NCBI GenBank assembly: GCA_944470555.2
Contig: OX104134.1
Coordinates: 55,419,890 to 55,483,889 of the forward strand
DNA: 64,000 bases
Reading direction: 5' to 3'
Source: Heterobilharzia americana
Lineage: Eukaryota > Platyhelminthes > Trematoda > Strigeidida > Schistosomatidae
The translations under genes and the position numbers were made by a program. The notes under the pieces were generated by a model. It saw only the letters and a list, made by a program, of their open reading frames with translations, was not told the origin of the DNA and searched no databases. Numbering within the stretch: the first letter of the stretch is position 1; every line of letters begins with the position of its first letter. Positions 14,494-26,315 of this stretch are shown here, piece by piece.

Positions 14494-14507
14494 GTGTCAA
14501 AAGATTA
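14494..14507. repeat. target-site duplication, left (copy A)
   Basis: gtgtcaaaagatta, identical to 17953-17966 on the other side of copy A. Confidence 0.93.
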
Positions 14508-15315
14508 TAATTATTATTTATCCCCTGGTTCCCAATGGAATATAGGGCTTCAGTAGCACGTCTTCACTGCACTCTCTTCTCTGCAGTCTTTTCAACCTGG
14601 CTCCACCACTGCCACAAGCTTTCACTTCCTCCTCACATAATCTCCCAACTGTCACCCTCACCTCGGACACCCAAATCGTCGCTTCCCATCTGGGTTCCAT
14701 TCCACGGTCTGGCCTGGGATGTCCCAATTCGTCTTCTCAGTGCATACCCAATCCACCCCCACTTCCTTCTGCATATTTGTTGAGCGATGGGTTCTTGGTT
14801 GGTTTGTCCCCAGACAGAGATCCTTGTTGCTTATTCTTATTATTCTGACCATCCATCTGATCTTCAGTAACGAGCCAGCGTATGCACTTGTTCGTGAATG
14901 TCTACAGTTGGTTGGAAATCCCCTTCGCAACACGCCAAGTCTTTGAACCATCACAGTGAAGCACTGACTTGACGTTGGTGTTGAAAATCCACATCTTGTT
15001 CCACATGCTGAGTTTAGTGCAGAAGATCTCCACACTGATTTCAGGCTAATGAAAGCCTGTCTTGCTTTTTCGATCCTGGCTGGCTTTGATATCCTCATCT
15101 GCGCCGCATGCAGTTGGAATAGTGCTGTCAAGATAGGTGAAGTAAGAGACCCACTTTAGATTTTTCCCGCTGATGGTGATTGGTGCTTGTTGTTGTAGTT
15201 GGTGGTGGTGTTGGTTGGGTATCTTCATCACCGATATCTTCTCTACATTCGCTTGAAGTCCCGTCTTCCCTGCCTCACCTCTTCTGCCAACTTGTTAGTT
15301 TTCGCCTGTAGATCT

Positions 15316-15747
15316 TCAATTGTGTGTGACATCAGACACAAGTCGTCGGCGAAATCCAAGTCTTCTAGGTTCTTTTCCCCGGTCCGGCCAGCGTATCCCC
15401 CTCTTCTCGCTCTCCCCTGTTTGTTGCATGATCCAGTCGACCACTATCAGGAAGATCATGAGTGATAGTAGGCAGCTTTGTCTTACTCCTGTCTTCACCT
15501 CAAAAGCATCACTGAGCTTCCCATTGTGAATTACTCGGTATATGGCCTCTTCATATAGTAGTTGAATGATGCTAATAAACGTCTGTCGTACTCCATAGTA
15601 TTGAAGCAGTTTCCAAATTACCTCTCGGTTGACGCTGTCAAAGGCCTTCTCAAAGTCGATGAAGTTGAGGTAGGGAGTTGACTGACATTCTATACTGTGT
15701 TCTATGATGCAATGATGCGTAGAGTAGCGTTGCAATTTGATCTGCAC
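15316..15747 (-). pseudogene. reverse transcriptase fragment of RTE copy A
   Basis: Longest open stretch of RT in copy A. It contains YLNFIDFEKAFDSVNREVIW, then FISIIQLLYEEA, GVRQSCLLSLMIFLIVVDW and IMQQT. These are the RT finger and palm strands, in which the usual GVRQGC has become GVRQSC. The DFADD catalytic motif follows after a frameshift near 15350. Nonfunctional as it stands. Confidence 0.85.
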
Positions 15748-15767
15748 ATAATTTGTACTTCCTGAAT

Positions 15768-15772
<5 letters not shown>

Positions 15773-15796
<24 letters not shown>
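15773..15796. repeat. (CAGC)6 tetranucleotide in copy A
   Basis: Six CAGC units inside the RTE RT region. Copy C has the matching GGCT-type run at about 37193-37213, so the array belongs to the element. Confidence 0.95.
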
Positions 15797-15799
<3 letters not shown>

Positions 15800-17294
15800 T
15801 TCCGATCGTAGTTTTGAATCCAGTGCATACTCCAGCCTCTCCAGAATGATGTGGCCTAATATTTTGCTTGCTCTGGGTGGACAGGAGTGGAGCATGATTC
15901 CTCGCCAGTTCTTGCAAAGGCGTAGGTCGCCCTTCTTCCGGAGTTTGACAAAGTAACCCTTCTTCCAATCACTAGCCAGTTACCTTCCCTTCCTTCCACA
16001 CCTTCTGCAATGGTGGTGTGGTGTGAATATGTCCGCTGTTGTCTCTGTGTCTGTTTTGAGTGTTTGTGGCGGGATCCAATCTGGTCCTGATGCTTTCCAG
16101 CATTTCAGTAGATGTATGGCATTCAGGACTTCGACTTTCGTCTGTGGCTTGTGTTCATTGGTATTTGTGTGGCCTGGCTGCAGATGGTATTTCTGGACGA
16201 AGTGTAGGTGGTGGTGGTCGATTCAAGAGCTTTCTGAAGTGGTCAGCCCATTGTTTCCTCTGTTTCTGTCCTTTGGTAATTAAATTTCACTCATCCTCTC
16301 TTATTGGTTTCTTCTGTGTTGATCTCTTCCCAGATAGCAAGTAGTCTGGTTATTTGATACAATGTTGTCAGGTCTCTGTCTCTCCTACCTGCAGCCTGTT
16401 CCGCTTCACTTGCCAGTGTTTCGTAGAAGTGTCTTTTGTCTTTACGTGCACTCTTCTTCACTTCCCTGTACAGTGTTTTGTACACTGTACTCAGTTCCTT
16501 TTCTCGTTGTGCATCCTTGCACTGCACTGTTTTATCTTCTGCTTCACCATCACCATCCTCATCTACATCCGCTATCAGCTTCCATGTGTCCGTCGACATC
16601 CACTACTTATCTCCATTCTTCTTCCTTCCGTTATTCAGATTTCCTTCCACATCTCTTTCAAAGACTTCCAGTGTTCTTCCACTCAGGTTTCTTCACGGAT
16701 ATTCCTCGATATCTCCAATTCGTCTTGAAGGTTGACGTGAAGATGCACTTTGTAGTTTCGTCCTTCAGGTTCCGAGTGTTGTACTTGAACTGTGGTCTAT
16801 CACCAACTGCTGTGAAGGCATCCAACTTGAATTTGAAGGTGTGTTCCTTGCACTGGATAGTGGTGTGAGTGATGTGAACCTACATCTGCTGCTCTTCTTC
16901 ATCTCATCTTGTGTCCAGTAGGCTGCGTCTCCACTTTCTTCACACTGAGATGAAGTCGATCTGATTTTTAGTGTGTCCTGTTGTCTGGTGGAATCAAATC
17001 GATGTCACTACCTTGTGAATATGCTTGTGTTTGTACACACTGCCTCACCTCGAATCACCAAATCGTTGAACGCACAGAAATCTGCAAACAGTTCTCCGTT
17101 CTCATTCTTCATTTCACCGAGTGCTTCTCAATCCATGATGAGTTCTCTTCCTGTGTTGTCCACTCCTCGTTTGGCATTCATGTCACCCATTAGAAATTTG
17201 GATATCGCCAACTGAGGTCTTGTCCAGTGTTGATTGCAGTTGTCTGTGGAATTCCTCCTTCTTCTCTTCATCTGCTTGATTATTTGTAGGTGCG

Positions 17295-17314
17295 TAGTGT
17301 AGTGTAGTGTAGTG
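17295..17314 (-). repeat. CACTA pentamer array, 4 units (copy A)
   Basis: Four TAGTG units on the plus strand, that is four CACTA units in the element's sense, in the endonuclease region. With four units the frame runs on into the conserved YAPTNNQADEEKKEEF segment. Confidence 0.95.
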
Positions 17315-17952
17315 TGGTGTAGCGTAGAGTAGCATTGTGATTGTGATTGTGAATTTCCTCCCTTTTGAGTTGACTCTTGCTGTCATGATGCTGATGCTGG
17401 AGGAGATTGGTTGCCAGTGCTTGGAGCCTTTGATGCTGTTGAGGACATGATGATAGCCACTGGGAAACTCAGTGTGCTCGTGGTTGTTGTGTCGTCTGGG
17501 TGACAATGTCGGAGTAGATTATTGACTTCTCTCCAAATGACAGTTTGGAGAGTCGACTTCCATTCCATTCCATCTGCATATTCCTCGCAGATTCCAAGCA
17601 CTTCCATGCCATTTCTCCTCATCTCGTTTGCGATGTGGTCAGCCTAGGTATGTAAATTTGTGATGGGGACATTCCATGTCCTCATGCTTACTTTTGCTTG
17701 CATGTAGATAAGAAGGAGACATCGGGTAATTGGCTTCTCGAAGGCTTTCACCAACTGGTGACATTTCGCCTACCTGATTCCAGCGAGGAATAATTTTATT
17801 TTTATGTTTTATATTTTGTTTGTTGTTTGAGGTTTCTTTGGTGGTTAGATATGTTTTACGGGGTAGGGTTGGTAGCTTTATGCCTAACTTTCCTTGTTTA
17901 CCCGTGCTTCGGACCAGCCAGTAACTAGTGGGCTATTCAACCAGGCGAGGTT

Positions 17953-17966
17953 GTGTCAAAAGATTA
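17953..17966. repeat. target-site duplication, right (copy A)
   Basis: gtgtcaaaagatta, identical to 14494-14507. Immediately to the right lies Penelope-like sequence, so the RTE jumped in at the edge of, or into, that older element. Confidence 0.93.
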
Positions 17967-18950
17967 CTTTTATATAATAATCAGCTTCCTTTCCTAAATG
18001 GAGGGGTAGATGGGACGTTAAAAAATCAGTATACGGGAAACCTAAGTGGACTGGTTAGTACCTCAACTTTCATATTTTCTGGTGAGTACAGTACAAACTG
18101 GGTTGAGTAAAATACTTATTCAAGGGAACATAAAGTATGTGTACGACAGATACATTTTAAGAGTAAATCAAACTCAACAGAGATATTCATTAAAAATGCA
18201 TATCCCGAAAGTTAATCACTTGTTGTAAAGCGTCTCAACGTTGAGAACTAATCAGTATTCTGCCCCGAAAAAGGATGTTTTGCATCGCTCTACCGTATAA
18301 GCGGAAAGTCAGATAGTACAATCTCAAAACGAAGGCTCAATTCAGTTATTAGAAAGCATACCATGAAACCAAGCTAAATATTATAGAGAAAACAAAACTC
18401 ATGCTTCAAAATAAACCCCATCATTGCATAGATGATTACGGCACATCCCGCTGTGTATATCAGTTTACATGTATGTGCGGTGCCACGTTCACTCAAAGGA
18501 CTAGTTGAGCTATGTAATCAAGGTTGGTGGAACATACTCTTAAGCGGCTGAAAGCCAATAACATTCCAATAATGCCATGGATACATCAGTCAGATAGACG
18601 TCATTATTGATGGTAAACACACTACAGAAGCAAGACACAGAGGTTACCCGAAAACAGCCTTTTGATTAATATATAGGAGCCATCATGACCGCATACTTGG
18701 GTCCGTTCATTGAAGCCTTAGCTATACGGAAGTTCAGACCCCCTTGATCTATTTAATAACAATTTGTCCTTACCTTAGACCTTTTACGGCGACCTTCATA
18801 TCATTTTTATACCAAGGAAGGTGTACAGATTTATTATTCCTCCTTATTGTTCTTACTTTTCCCAAATCTTGTATAGTCTTATTTCATCTGCCTTACACCA
18901 CCGTACTGTCACCTTTCATATGGAATACTTAAAACAGGTAAATATTTTAC
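17967..18950 (+). mobile_element. Penelope-like element remnant 1
   Basis: Plus-strand decayed Penelope-like element. Near 17970-18060 it matches the segment after the RT palm (NNQLPFLNGGVDGTL, then a degraded K-P-x-W-T-G). At about 18450 CVYQFTCMCGATF corresponds to the Cys-rich lead of the GIY-YIG endonuclease. At about 18710 ALAIRKFRPPL matches the C-terminal segment of copy 2 (ALTIRKFKPAL at 31255). Stops and frameshifts occur throughout. Its 5' part is missing or lost, and RTE copy A abuts its left edge. Confidence 0.75.
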
Positions 18951-20232
18951 CAGACTGCCCCACATATATTGTACCTCTATCTTCTTATTACATTGTCAAA
19001 ATTCATCAAACGGACTTGTTGTTTCAAACTCATAAATATTTTGATTATGTTGAGAAGGAAATGCTATTTTGATCTTGGCATGTATTACTTTTCTTTTTGC
19101 CCTGCTTAACAAGCTACTTTCGCGCGTTATGCACATTGTACATTCTCACTAAAAGGTGTAGGTAAAATTGATTGTACAGCCAGTAAACGAAATTGCTGAA
19201 AATTCTCGTTGCTGAAACACCTATTTTCAGTTTCTACTTCATTGAATAAACAAATCCAATTTGGAATAACAAGCTACCACAGTATCCAATTTTTACATAT
19301 GTTTGCCCAGTTTAACAAAGTATGGTTCAAGGTGATCTTGGAGCAGAATTCAGCACTTACATATATGTTTATTGGAACTTGACATTTTGAGATATATTAT
19401 CATGCCAAAATAAGGCTGTGCAGAACTGCAAAACGGTTTATATTCAGATAAGGATCCAACCTGTTTTAAAGTAGAGGTTCATTGAAACTGGTCAAAAAAT
19501 CAAATCAAAATCGTTGTCGAGGTATCATCGCTTTCAAAGACACGATGAATGATGACCGAACTATTTTGAACGTTATTTGACCGATTGGCTACCACACCTA
19601 TGCGGTATTTGTTGACGAAGCTTGTGGGTATTTCTTACATTTGAAATACTTCTTTGTCAGTAGTCATTCCTTTTCCAGTTCATCCGCTGATCGTATTCCG
19701 ATGTTTATTATATTTTCCAACTGTTGAAAAATTGCGCTTTCAGGAATTCCGGCTACACTCAACCATGAAAACATTGGTAACCTAATTTAGTCTTCACTTA
19801 TTTGATTGGATTATTATGTTTTCATTGGATTTTCAGCTCTCTCTAAACTCCATTTCTGAGCCACTGAGTTCTACTCATTACGTTTATTTTATTTTGTTTC
19901 CTGATTGCTAATAAATTATCTACTGATTGGATTATGCAGTCGTTCTTTTTGAGTTCTACAGTATTTGTTTTTTATCTTTACCTGATTGTTACAAAGGTTT
20001 TCATACGTTCATAAGTATATATTTATCACACGACTAAATGACATTTCGATTTTATCTTACAATTCATACAGTCCCCTCGTTTCTCCTTGCTACTGTTTTG
20101 TTTTGATGTTAAAGTATATAATATTTCTTTTGTAATAGGTTGTAAAGAGTTTGGAAGATTGCTGGAGTAGTCAAGTCAGTTTACATAATTCAGCTCGAGT
20201 ATTATTTCTTTCTTTTATATGTCTACATTTAC
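18951..20232. other. no recognised feature
   Basis: AT-rich sequence between Penelope remnant 1 and the end of the EGF/LamG gene. Confidence 0.6.
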
Positions 20233-20394
20233 CTCTACTCAAGAGGATAAAAATATTGTATTGATATTTTGATCTTCCAGTAACCTCTGTTTCTTCTGTA
20301 CAATCACATTCTGTAGATCTTATTCGTCTGCTTTTATCTTGTCTTGCATGAAGAAACGCTTTTTGTTCACGCCTTTCCCGTGAATCAGCAGAAA
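20233..20394 (-). other. unassigned exon-like open segment
   Basis: 162-base open stretch between gatatcag and AGAG|gtaaat, reading SADSRERREQKAFLHARQDK and later CDCTEETEVTGRSKYQYN. The composition is charged and protein-like rather than random. It lies past the polyadenylation signal of the EGF/LamG gene on the same strand, so it would belong to another gene or a readthrough isoform. No family recognised, and it could be chance. Confidence 0.2.
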
Positions 20395-20729
20395 CTGATA
20401 TCACTGATAGTCATTTGAATTTATTCGGAATAAAAACCTAGTTGCAAATTGTTTGCAGTTAGATCCTTTATCTATCTTATTCTTGGAATATAATTTATTC
20501 TAGGAATTTAAAAAACAGATGTCATAATTTGTAGCGGAGCCTAAAACTTAAAACCATGCATGAAGAACTAATAAAAACTATTTTTATTATAAACATACTA
20601 ATTAAATCATTACGGAAACAGTGAACAGAATAATGAGTGTATAAATGAAATAACTGAAACAGAAGTCGATGGCAGGAAAAGACACGATTTTCGATCTGTA
20701 AATATTGGGACACATCAACGGGAAAACAT

Positions 20730-20735
20730 TTTATT
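20730..20735 (-). promoter_or_regulatory. polyadenylation signal of the EGF/LamG gene
   Basis: AATAAA on the minus strand, 34 bases beyond the TGA stop of the last exon. Its position suits a short 3' UTR. Motifs of this kind are common in AT-rich DNA, so the placement rather than the motif is the support. Confidence 0.55.
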
Positions 20736-20768
20736 TCGGTCTATTAGTTTTCTCACATTCAATGCTAC

Positions 20769-20965
20769 TCATGTACACTGAGTAATGCCTTGGCCGTTGT
20801 CAGCACTGGTGAAAGAAGTGGGATGTCCATTAATTTCCAGCTTATTGATACAACCATTGAAGTTTTTTGATCTCATAAAAAATGTTGTCTTTATATTTAG
20901 ATGAATATCATAACTCATTAGTTCCAAGTATCTTCTTTGAGCATGTAAGACTTCTGGAATTCCTC
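20769..20965 (-). CDS. EGF/LamG gene last exon: end of LamG domain 3, C-terminus
   Basis: The acceptor has a pyrimidine-rich run (tttctttaaatatctcatag) and is used in phase 1, so that LYIG continues as GIPEVLHAQ. The exon then has FNGCINKLEINGHPTSFTSA and ends ITQCT followed by TGA at 20769-20771. The GCI and final QC cysteines are the usual LamG pair. LamG is thus the very C-terminus, as in agrin, perlecan and pikachurin. An AATAAA follows 34 bases after the stop. Length 197 fits two bases plus 65 codons including the stop. Confidence 0.86.
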
Positions 20966-22524
20966 CTATGAGATATTTAAAGAAAGTTGTTCTCGGTTAA
21001 CATAATTCAAAACAACACTCGGGACATTCAGTGTCAAAAGTAAAAAATATCCTATAAATTTTCGAGTGACTTTGAAAGTGAAGCATTTCGAATTGAATAA
21101 GGTAAAAGTTTAAGTATTGAAACGAACAGTTTGTCGAGAAGAAACTACTAAATGCACTCACAGCACCTTGACTAGCTGTCATCCTTATTTACTACTAAAT
21201 TATACAGATCCACCAAGAGACCGAAATCAGTATGTTATCACTTACTGCAACCATTAATGTCTTTTAACTCTACCACTAGTAAGCTACAATAACCATAAAA
21301 AGCACACCTTGATTTCGTGTTACAGATAAGCGCTTATGGCAATATAGCTTAATGTTGACAATGCAAAACTGTTTGCATCATAATATATCAAAGTTTGTGG
21401 TGTTGATTAACCTACATTTATTAAATGAGTATCCTATCTAGGTTCCTCTGTCTTTTCACTCAGTGGAAAAGTATCGTCCTGAGTAATTGTTTTTATAACT
21501 TCAGTGCTGCAAGAAATAAGTGAAAATGGAGGTGAAAGTAATTACGGCATGAAAAGATAAGGACTGCTCCTATAACAGATGAAATCCTAGGGTGGACATG
21601 ATAGGTACGAACACAATAGGTTATCAAGCTCGTATGCCTGATGCAACAAACATGAGTCCAAAATAATAACTCTAGAACCATGCGTAGGTATACATAAGAC
21701 TCTGCAGAAGGAAAAGATACTTGGCTTTCCATTCAATACGCATATTTGAAAAAGAGTTTATATCGTTTTACTCTTCTTGACGACCGTAGGTAATGAGAGT
21801 ATAAAAAACGCAAAACCTCGAGGCATATGGATTTTGGAGTGATTTTCTTCCCCAGAATTCTTGTTCCATAAGGAAACATTCTGTTTTATGATCTGTATGC
21901 AGAAAAAGGTAGTGGTTAGCTACTGATATATTTGTTATGACATTTATTTACATTTTTCTTATCAGGGTAATTTTTCATGAGTCCATTGGAATTACAAACT
22001 GCCTCCATTCACTCAAGAAAGCTGTTCACCTGAACATTTCAAACCAACTATCTTATTCTGCGTTCATGTCAGCCGCTCGAATAGCAGTTACATGCACATC
22101 CAGATTTTGGTATTCACACACATTGGAAAGGTAATCATTGTAATTTACCACAAATGTCCGTACGCAGAGACTAGGCAGTCTCTTCATAAAAAACTGTTAC
22201 ATCACTTTGGGAACGAATTCATGTTTATCTTCGTACTGAGAAATTTTGGTGAGACGTATCATCTACTTTTTGAAGGGAAAATGTAAGTAAACTCTCGGGA
22301 GAAAACTATGTGCATGACAGGGAAAGATTTATGTGATAGCCGAAAATCTGAGATTCATGCAAACTAATATTGCTAATAATCTAATGGGTTATGTACACTT
22401 ATTTATTCTCAGTATTTACCTCCAAGATAAACATATGAAGTGCACCTGAATTTAATTTGTTTGACATAAATATTATCTTCAATGCACAATTATGTTATAC
22501 TTTAAAATTTTTGTAAAAGCTTAC

Positions 22525-22628
22525 CAATATAGAGTTTAACAGGGTACATCTCATAGATATCATTCTCTTCAAGATGAATTTTGGCAACCTGCGACTGGTT
22601 TACAAATAGTGTGAAGCCCGCTGAACTT
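22525..22628 (-). CDS. EGF/LamG gene exon: penultimate exon, LamG domain 3
   Basis: Exon of 104 bases between gttaactag|A (phase 2) and ATATTG|gtaagc (phase 1). It reads SSAGFTLFVNQSQVAKIHLE and ends MYPVKLYIG. Joined to its neighbours this gives the expected LamG order: WHKALLTR, then FTLFVNQ, then LYIGG. All phases agree. A decayed Penelope-like element lies in the intron just upstream. Confidence 0.83.
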
Positions 22629-22984
22629 CTAGTTAACAGAGATAAAAAGCCAGTGGTTAAAATTTCATGATGATTATGATGTTTCTACACCAATCAGTTT
22701 GAAACAACGTTTATATTAGTGCAAACATATTTGAACACCATGCAGCCATAACTGTATGAATATGATCAGTGTTGTGGAAATACTAAAAAAGCACAACTTA
22801 CATACTACCCAACAACATTACTGGTTACAGTCAAACAGATTACACCTGTTAGTGGTCTACATGTGGGTTTACTAGTTGTAAGGAATGAACTTCAAAGCAC
22901 TGAATAGTTTTCATCTTGCTTAGAGTATTCATTAAATTATTTTCAGATGATACCCAAACTTCAACAGGTTTTGAAGCAGTTAGT

Positions 22985-23740
22985 CCCCTTGACAAATTTA
23001 AACAGAGTAATTGAGCAGACCGAAATTATCCGAAACATTTGGTGTATTATCGGTATACATTTCGAACAATCTGATCACACATGAACTTGCTGAATGATTT
23101 ACATAAGACTTGGGTTAATTAAGGTAAAGAAATATAACAAGGGCACATTGAAAACAAGAGAATAAAAACAAATGGTCACTTTATCACTCCCGATAGTATG
23201 AAGAGTTGAATTTAATACTACCAGGATAGGTTTACCGTCAGTACAAATTGTTTTAGAATACATAAAGGAGTTTGAATTTATGGATGACAGGTGATTTGAT
23301 GATTTAAGAATTCATCCTTGACCATAACTATTTAGTACACTAAAGACTGTTATCAAATCAATCTTATGACCAGATTCTAATGTGTTTTATCACCCGTACT
23401 TATTAAACTTTTAGAGGTAATTTTTTCTGGAGCCAATTAGATACATGTTCAACTAGTCTTAACCGCATGTCACGATTGCTCCTCCCTATGTTTGTGTGTC
23501 CACACATACATGTAAATTGATAGACACAGTGGGATATGATACACTCTTTCAGAAGCGGCTTACGATTGTGGTGAAGCATGAACTTTGTCCTCTTATCTAA
23601 ATGACCTTGGCCTCGTAGTTTGTCGTGCTAACAATTGATTTTAGCTTTTCTTAAAGATTAAGCCATTTTATTCACTGTTGTATGGCAACGTGATATACAC
23701 TTCGGTCTTAGAAACAGAATACTGAGGAATGACTTTAAAT
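22985..23740 (-). mobile_element. Penelope-like element remnant 3
   Basis: Minus-strand remnant inside an intron of the EGF/LamG gene, in the same orientation as the gene. It reads VYITLPYNSE, then GLIFKKKLKS and KCMLHHNRK in broken frames. The nucleotide stretch at about 23520-23470 aligns with 31010-31080 of copy 2 (cacaaacatagggaggag). The 3' region (about 23260-22985) also follows copy 2 base by base with many changes. Inactive. Confidence 0.7.
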
Positions 23741-25363
23741 GGTACCCTGGCAACTGCTACATTAACCAATCAAATGGCAGAATTCCGTCCAGAAAGGTAG
23801 TTTTTCATAGAATCTAGAATCGGCAGTGGTTAACTCACCAATTGCTAGTATGACCTTTTAAGTCACTTATACTGACTAATCGGTCTAGAAAATTGCCATA
23901 ACATCATTCGTTATGGAATAAAAACTGTTTCATGGAGGCGGGAGGGGATTAATAAACTCAACGGTTCGTAAAATTTAAAATAATCTGACAACCAAAAGTA
24001 GCTATATAAGTGAGTAAATATCATTAAGAAGTGTTCACTAATATTTTAGATAGAAGTAATGTGAATAAAGTATGGGATTTAGATTTATTGCATATAATCT
24101 TCCAACAAAGTATATACATAACTACTTGGAAACATATGCTACCCTCACTACCCAAATGAAACCGTTTGTTTTCTAAATGAACTGGTTTTGAATTTTTCGG
24201 AACCATGACTAAATTTAAAAGCCCTAGTCTTTAATCGAATGGCGATGTGTTTCCGTTGCAATAAAATAGATGAACCAGAATAAAAATAACCAGCAGGCAG
24301 TATGTACTTGCTGTGCTAATAAGTAAATGTGATTAGTCAATATATAATATAAACGAAAAATTTATGTATATTTGTTGAGAAAATCAACAAGCTGCGATAA
24401 TTTTCTCTGACCAAAACTGGTTGAATTTAAGTCATGCACTTGAATGCATATCGACTAAATCCTTTGTATAACAACAGAAATATTACATACGGACTAATTT
24501 CTTAATAACCTAGAAAGTAATTCATTCTGAGCTCTTTAGTAATAAGTAAAGGATATACTTGATTCTCTTTTCACTATACTACAAAATTCATAAAATATCA
24601 ACAAGATTTCTTCACATTGCACACTTTTCAACAACGTCACTGAAGCCTGTTTCCCTTTCCATATTAAAGCTTTCAGATCGTCAAAAGTGTGAATGCTTGG
24701 CTCACTAAAAGAATGAATACAGAGGTCTAGTGTTCATAAATAGCGTTTGCACAGTTGTATCGCATGACCAATAACTGTCAGGCTTGATGAATCAGAAAAT
24801 CTTTTCCTCTAAACTGCATAACAGTGGACTTAGGAAACATTTGTACAATTTCAGACTTGAAACGAATACTTAGTTTAGAGCTGACAATAACTCCTAATCA
24901 TTCTGAACAAACGGTAGTGTACTCACTATTCAATTAGACATTCATTGTTCAACCCCTCAGCAACTGCTCATCAAGTCGTCTTGAAGTGTGTCATAGTTTA
25001 TTTTCAGTAGTTTGTTTTAATTGTTCGCAGTTCGCTGGCAGCAACCAGCGAGACAAACCTCAACTATGCTATTTCGAAACTCAACCTAAAGTTTCGGAGC
25101 TGTTACGAAACATCTGTTCGACCTTGTTGAGCAGATTAATTATTTTCTTTGAATTATTTTATGTTCCTTAGTTATAATGAAGTCATTTTTTTTTATCTGA
25201 CAACAGTGTTTTTTAAAAAGATCTCAAGTGAAGTCACAAGTTTATCTACACCCTTATTATTTTATTTCGTAACTATTATACTGCAGTATTACTGCTGAAT
25301 AGCATACGTAAGAGGTAGTTGATGGATAGATTTAAAATATTAAACCAAATAGATATAACTTAC

Positions 25364-25762
25364 CTGGTAAGTAGAGCTTTGTGCCAAAACATTGTCGTCA
25401 TCACTTTTTCTGAAATATCGTATTTTTGTATCCATGATCGTTGACTAAGTTGGTTATGGCTATTTTTCCACAATTCCTCAATCTTCAAAGAATTGTTTGT
25501 CAAATTGGATGAGGATATGACATTTCTACGAAGCTCTGTATTCTCTGCTCTCAGTTCAAGCTGATTAGTAGGAAGAAGCTTAATTAACACATTCTGCGCT
25601 TTATAAGCGCTCTGAAATACAGCATACACTAAATATTGTTTAACAAAAGTAAAAGACATGTTTTTTGTCGACAAATGACTTCTAGCTGAATATAAACCAT
25701 CTTCATATACTCTAGTGGCTGGTTTAAACTCCAGTGACAGATAATAATGACGAACATTGGGT
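25364..25762 (-). CDS. EGF/LamG gene exon: LamG domain 3 with a long insertion
   Basis: The acceptor ttttccag takes one base to complete the Arg codon, then PNVRHYYLSLEFKPATRVYE and DGLY follow the LamG pattern seen in the other two domains. The exon ends with TMFWHKALLT, the W-H-K-x-x-L-x-R strand, before the donor TTACCAG|gtaagt (phase 2). Between these landmarks are about 75 residues, many polar and charged (for example ELRAENTELRRN and IEELWKNSHNQLSQRSW), where LamG 2 has about 15. The insert is in frame and without stops over 399 bases. It may be a surface loop particular to this lineage. Confidence 0.8.
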
Positions 25763-26099
25763 CTGGAAAAGTAGATAGAAGAAAATGTGTAGTTAGTTCA
25801 ATCAAAAGATCATCCATGATCTGACAAAGAAGTACAATATTTGTAGTAAATGAAAACAGACAGACTAATTTAACTGATGATTTGTGAATACTGACTGGTT
25901 TCAAAGAAGTTTACATGATGGTATGACATGGGCTGAAGAACCGTTAAGTAAAGAAAGGACAGTAAAAATATGGTTTATTTCAGTTTAATACTCATCAGTA
26001 GTCCTTATCTGTGACCTTGCAAACGATCCAGTACATGTATTCAAAGTCTCGCAGTTAGCTGGTTACCAATTGGTTGGAATTTGATTACGTACAACTCCT

Positions 26100-26315
26100 C
26101 AAAACTATCATTTCAAAATTCTAACCCAGTGAGTGCTTGGCGACTTGTGAAACTTAATTGACCTTGGTTCAGCCCCCATGGACTCAAGAGAACATACTGA
26201 TGAGGAGTTTCATAGTGGAACCAAACGACTATTCAGTTCTCTTAGGCTTTCGATGGTTCTACTAATGATATTACCTCGTGATGAAAACGACCTTGAAATA
26301 AACGGTGAATTAAAA
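26100..26315 (+). mobile_element. hammerhead-type SINE, decayed copy
   Basis: Plus-strand copy in an intron. The hammerhead-like part is actgatgaggagtttcatag, then tggaaccaaac, with flanking agagaac and gttctct able to pair as stem I. The tail runs gatggttctactaatgatat to gaaataaacgg. The GAAAC box is changed to CAAAC. Confidence 0.62.

Larger units (their letters stand above)
14508..17952 (-). mobile_element. RTE-clade retrotransposon copy A, near full length, with target-site duplication
   Basis: Minus-strand insertion of about 3.45 kb bounded by a perfect 14-bp duplication (14494-14507 and 17953-17966). Its 5' end (near 17952) starts with an acctcgcctgg leader shared with copies B and D. 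Next come an apurinic-endonuclease-like region (near 17620-16900), a reverse transcriptase region (15747-15316, with FIDFEKAFDSVNRE and, one frame over, the DFADD catalytic motif near 15350) and a C-terminal segment (about 15130-14660). The 3' tail is ATT/AAT-rich. Many frameshifts and stops make it inactive. Clade assignment to RTE (SR2/Perere-3-like) rests on the endonuclease and RT motifs as I know them, not on a search. Confidence 0.92.

Noticed and set aside
16354..16868. Plus-strand frames of 124 and 168 codons
   Set aside because: They are the antisense of RTE copy A. Their Ser/Phe/His-rich peptides are complements of the element's coding remnants.
24024..24206. Minus-strand frame with FHLGSEGSI considered as part of LamG 3
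   Set aside because: The exon at 22525-22628 fills that position with matching phases and better motifs.
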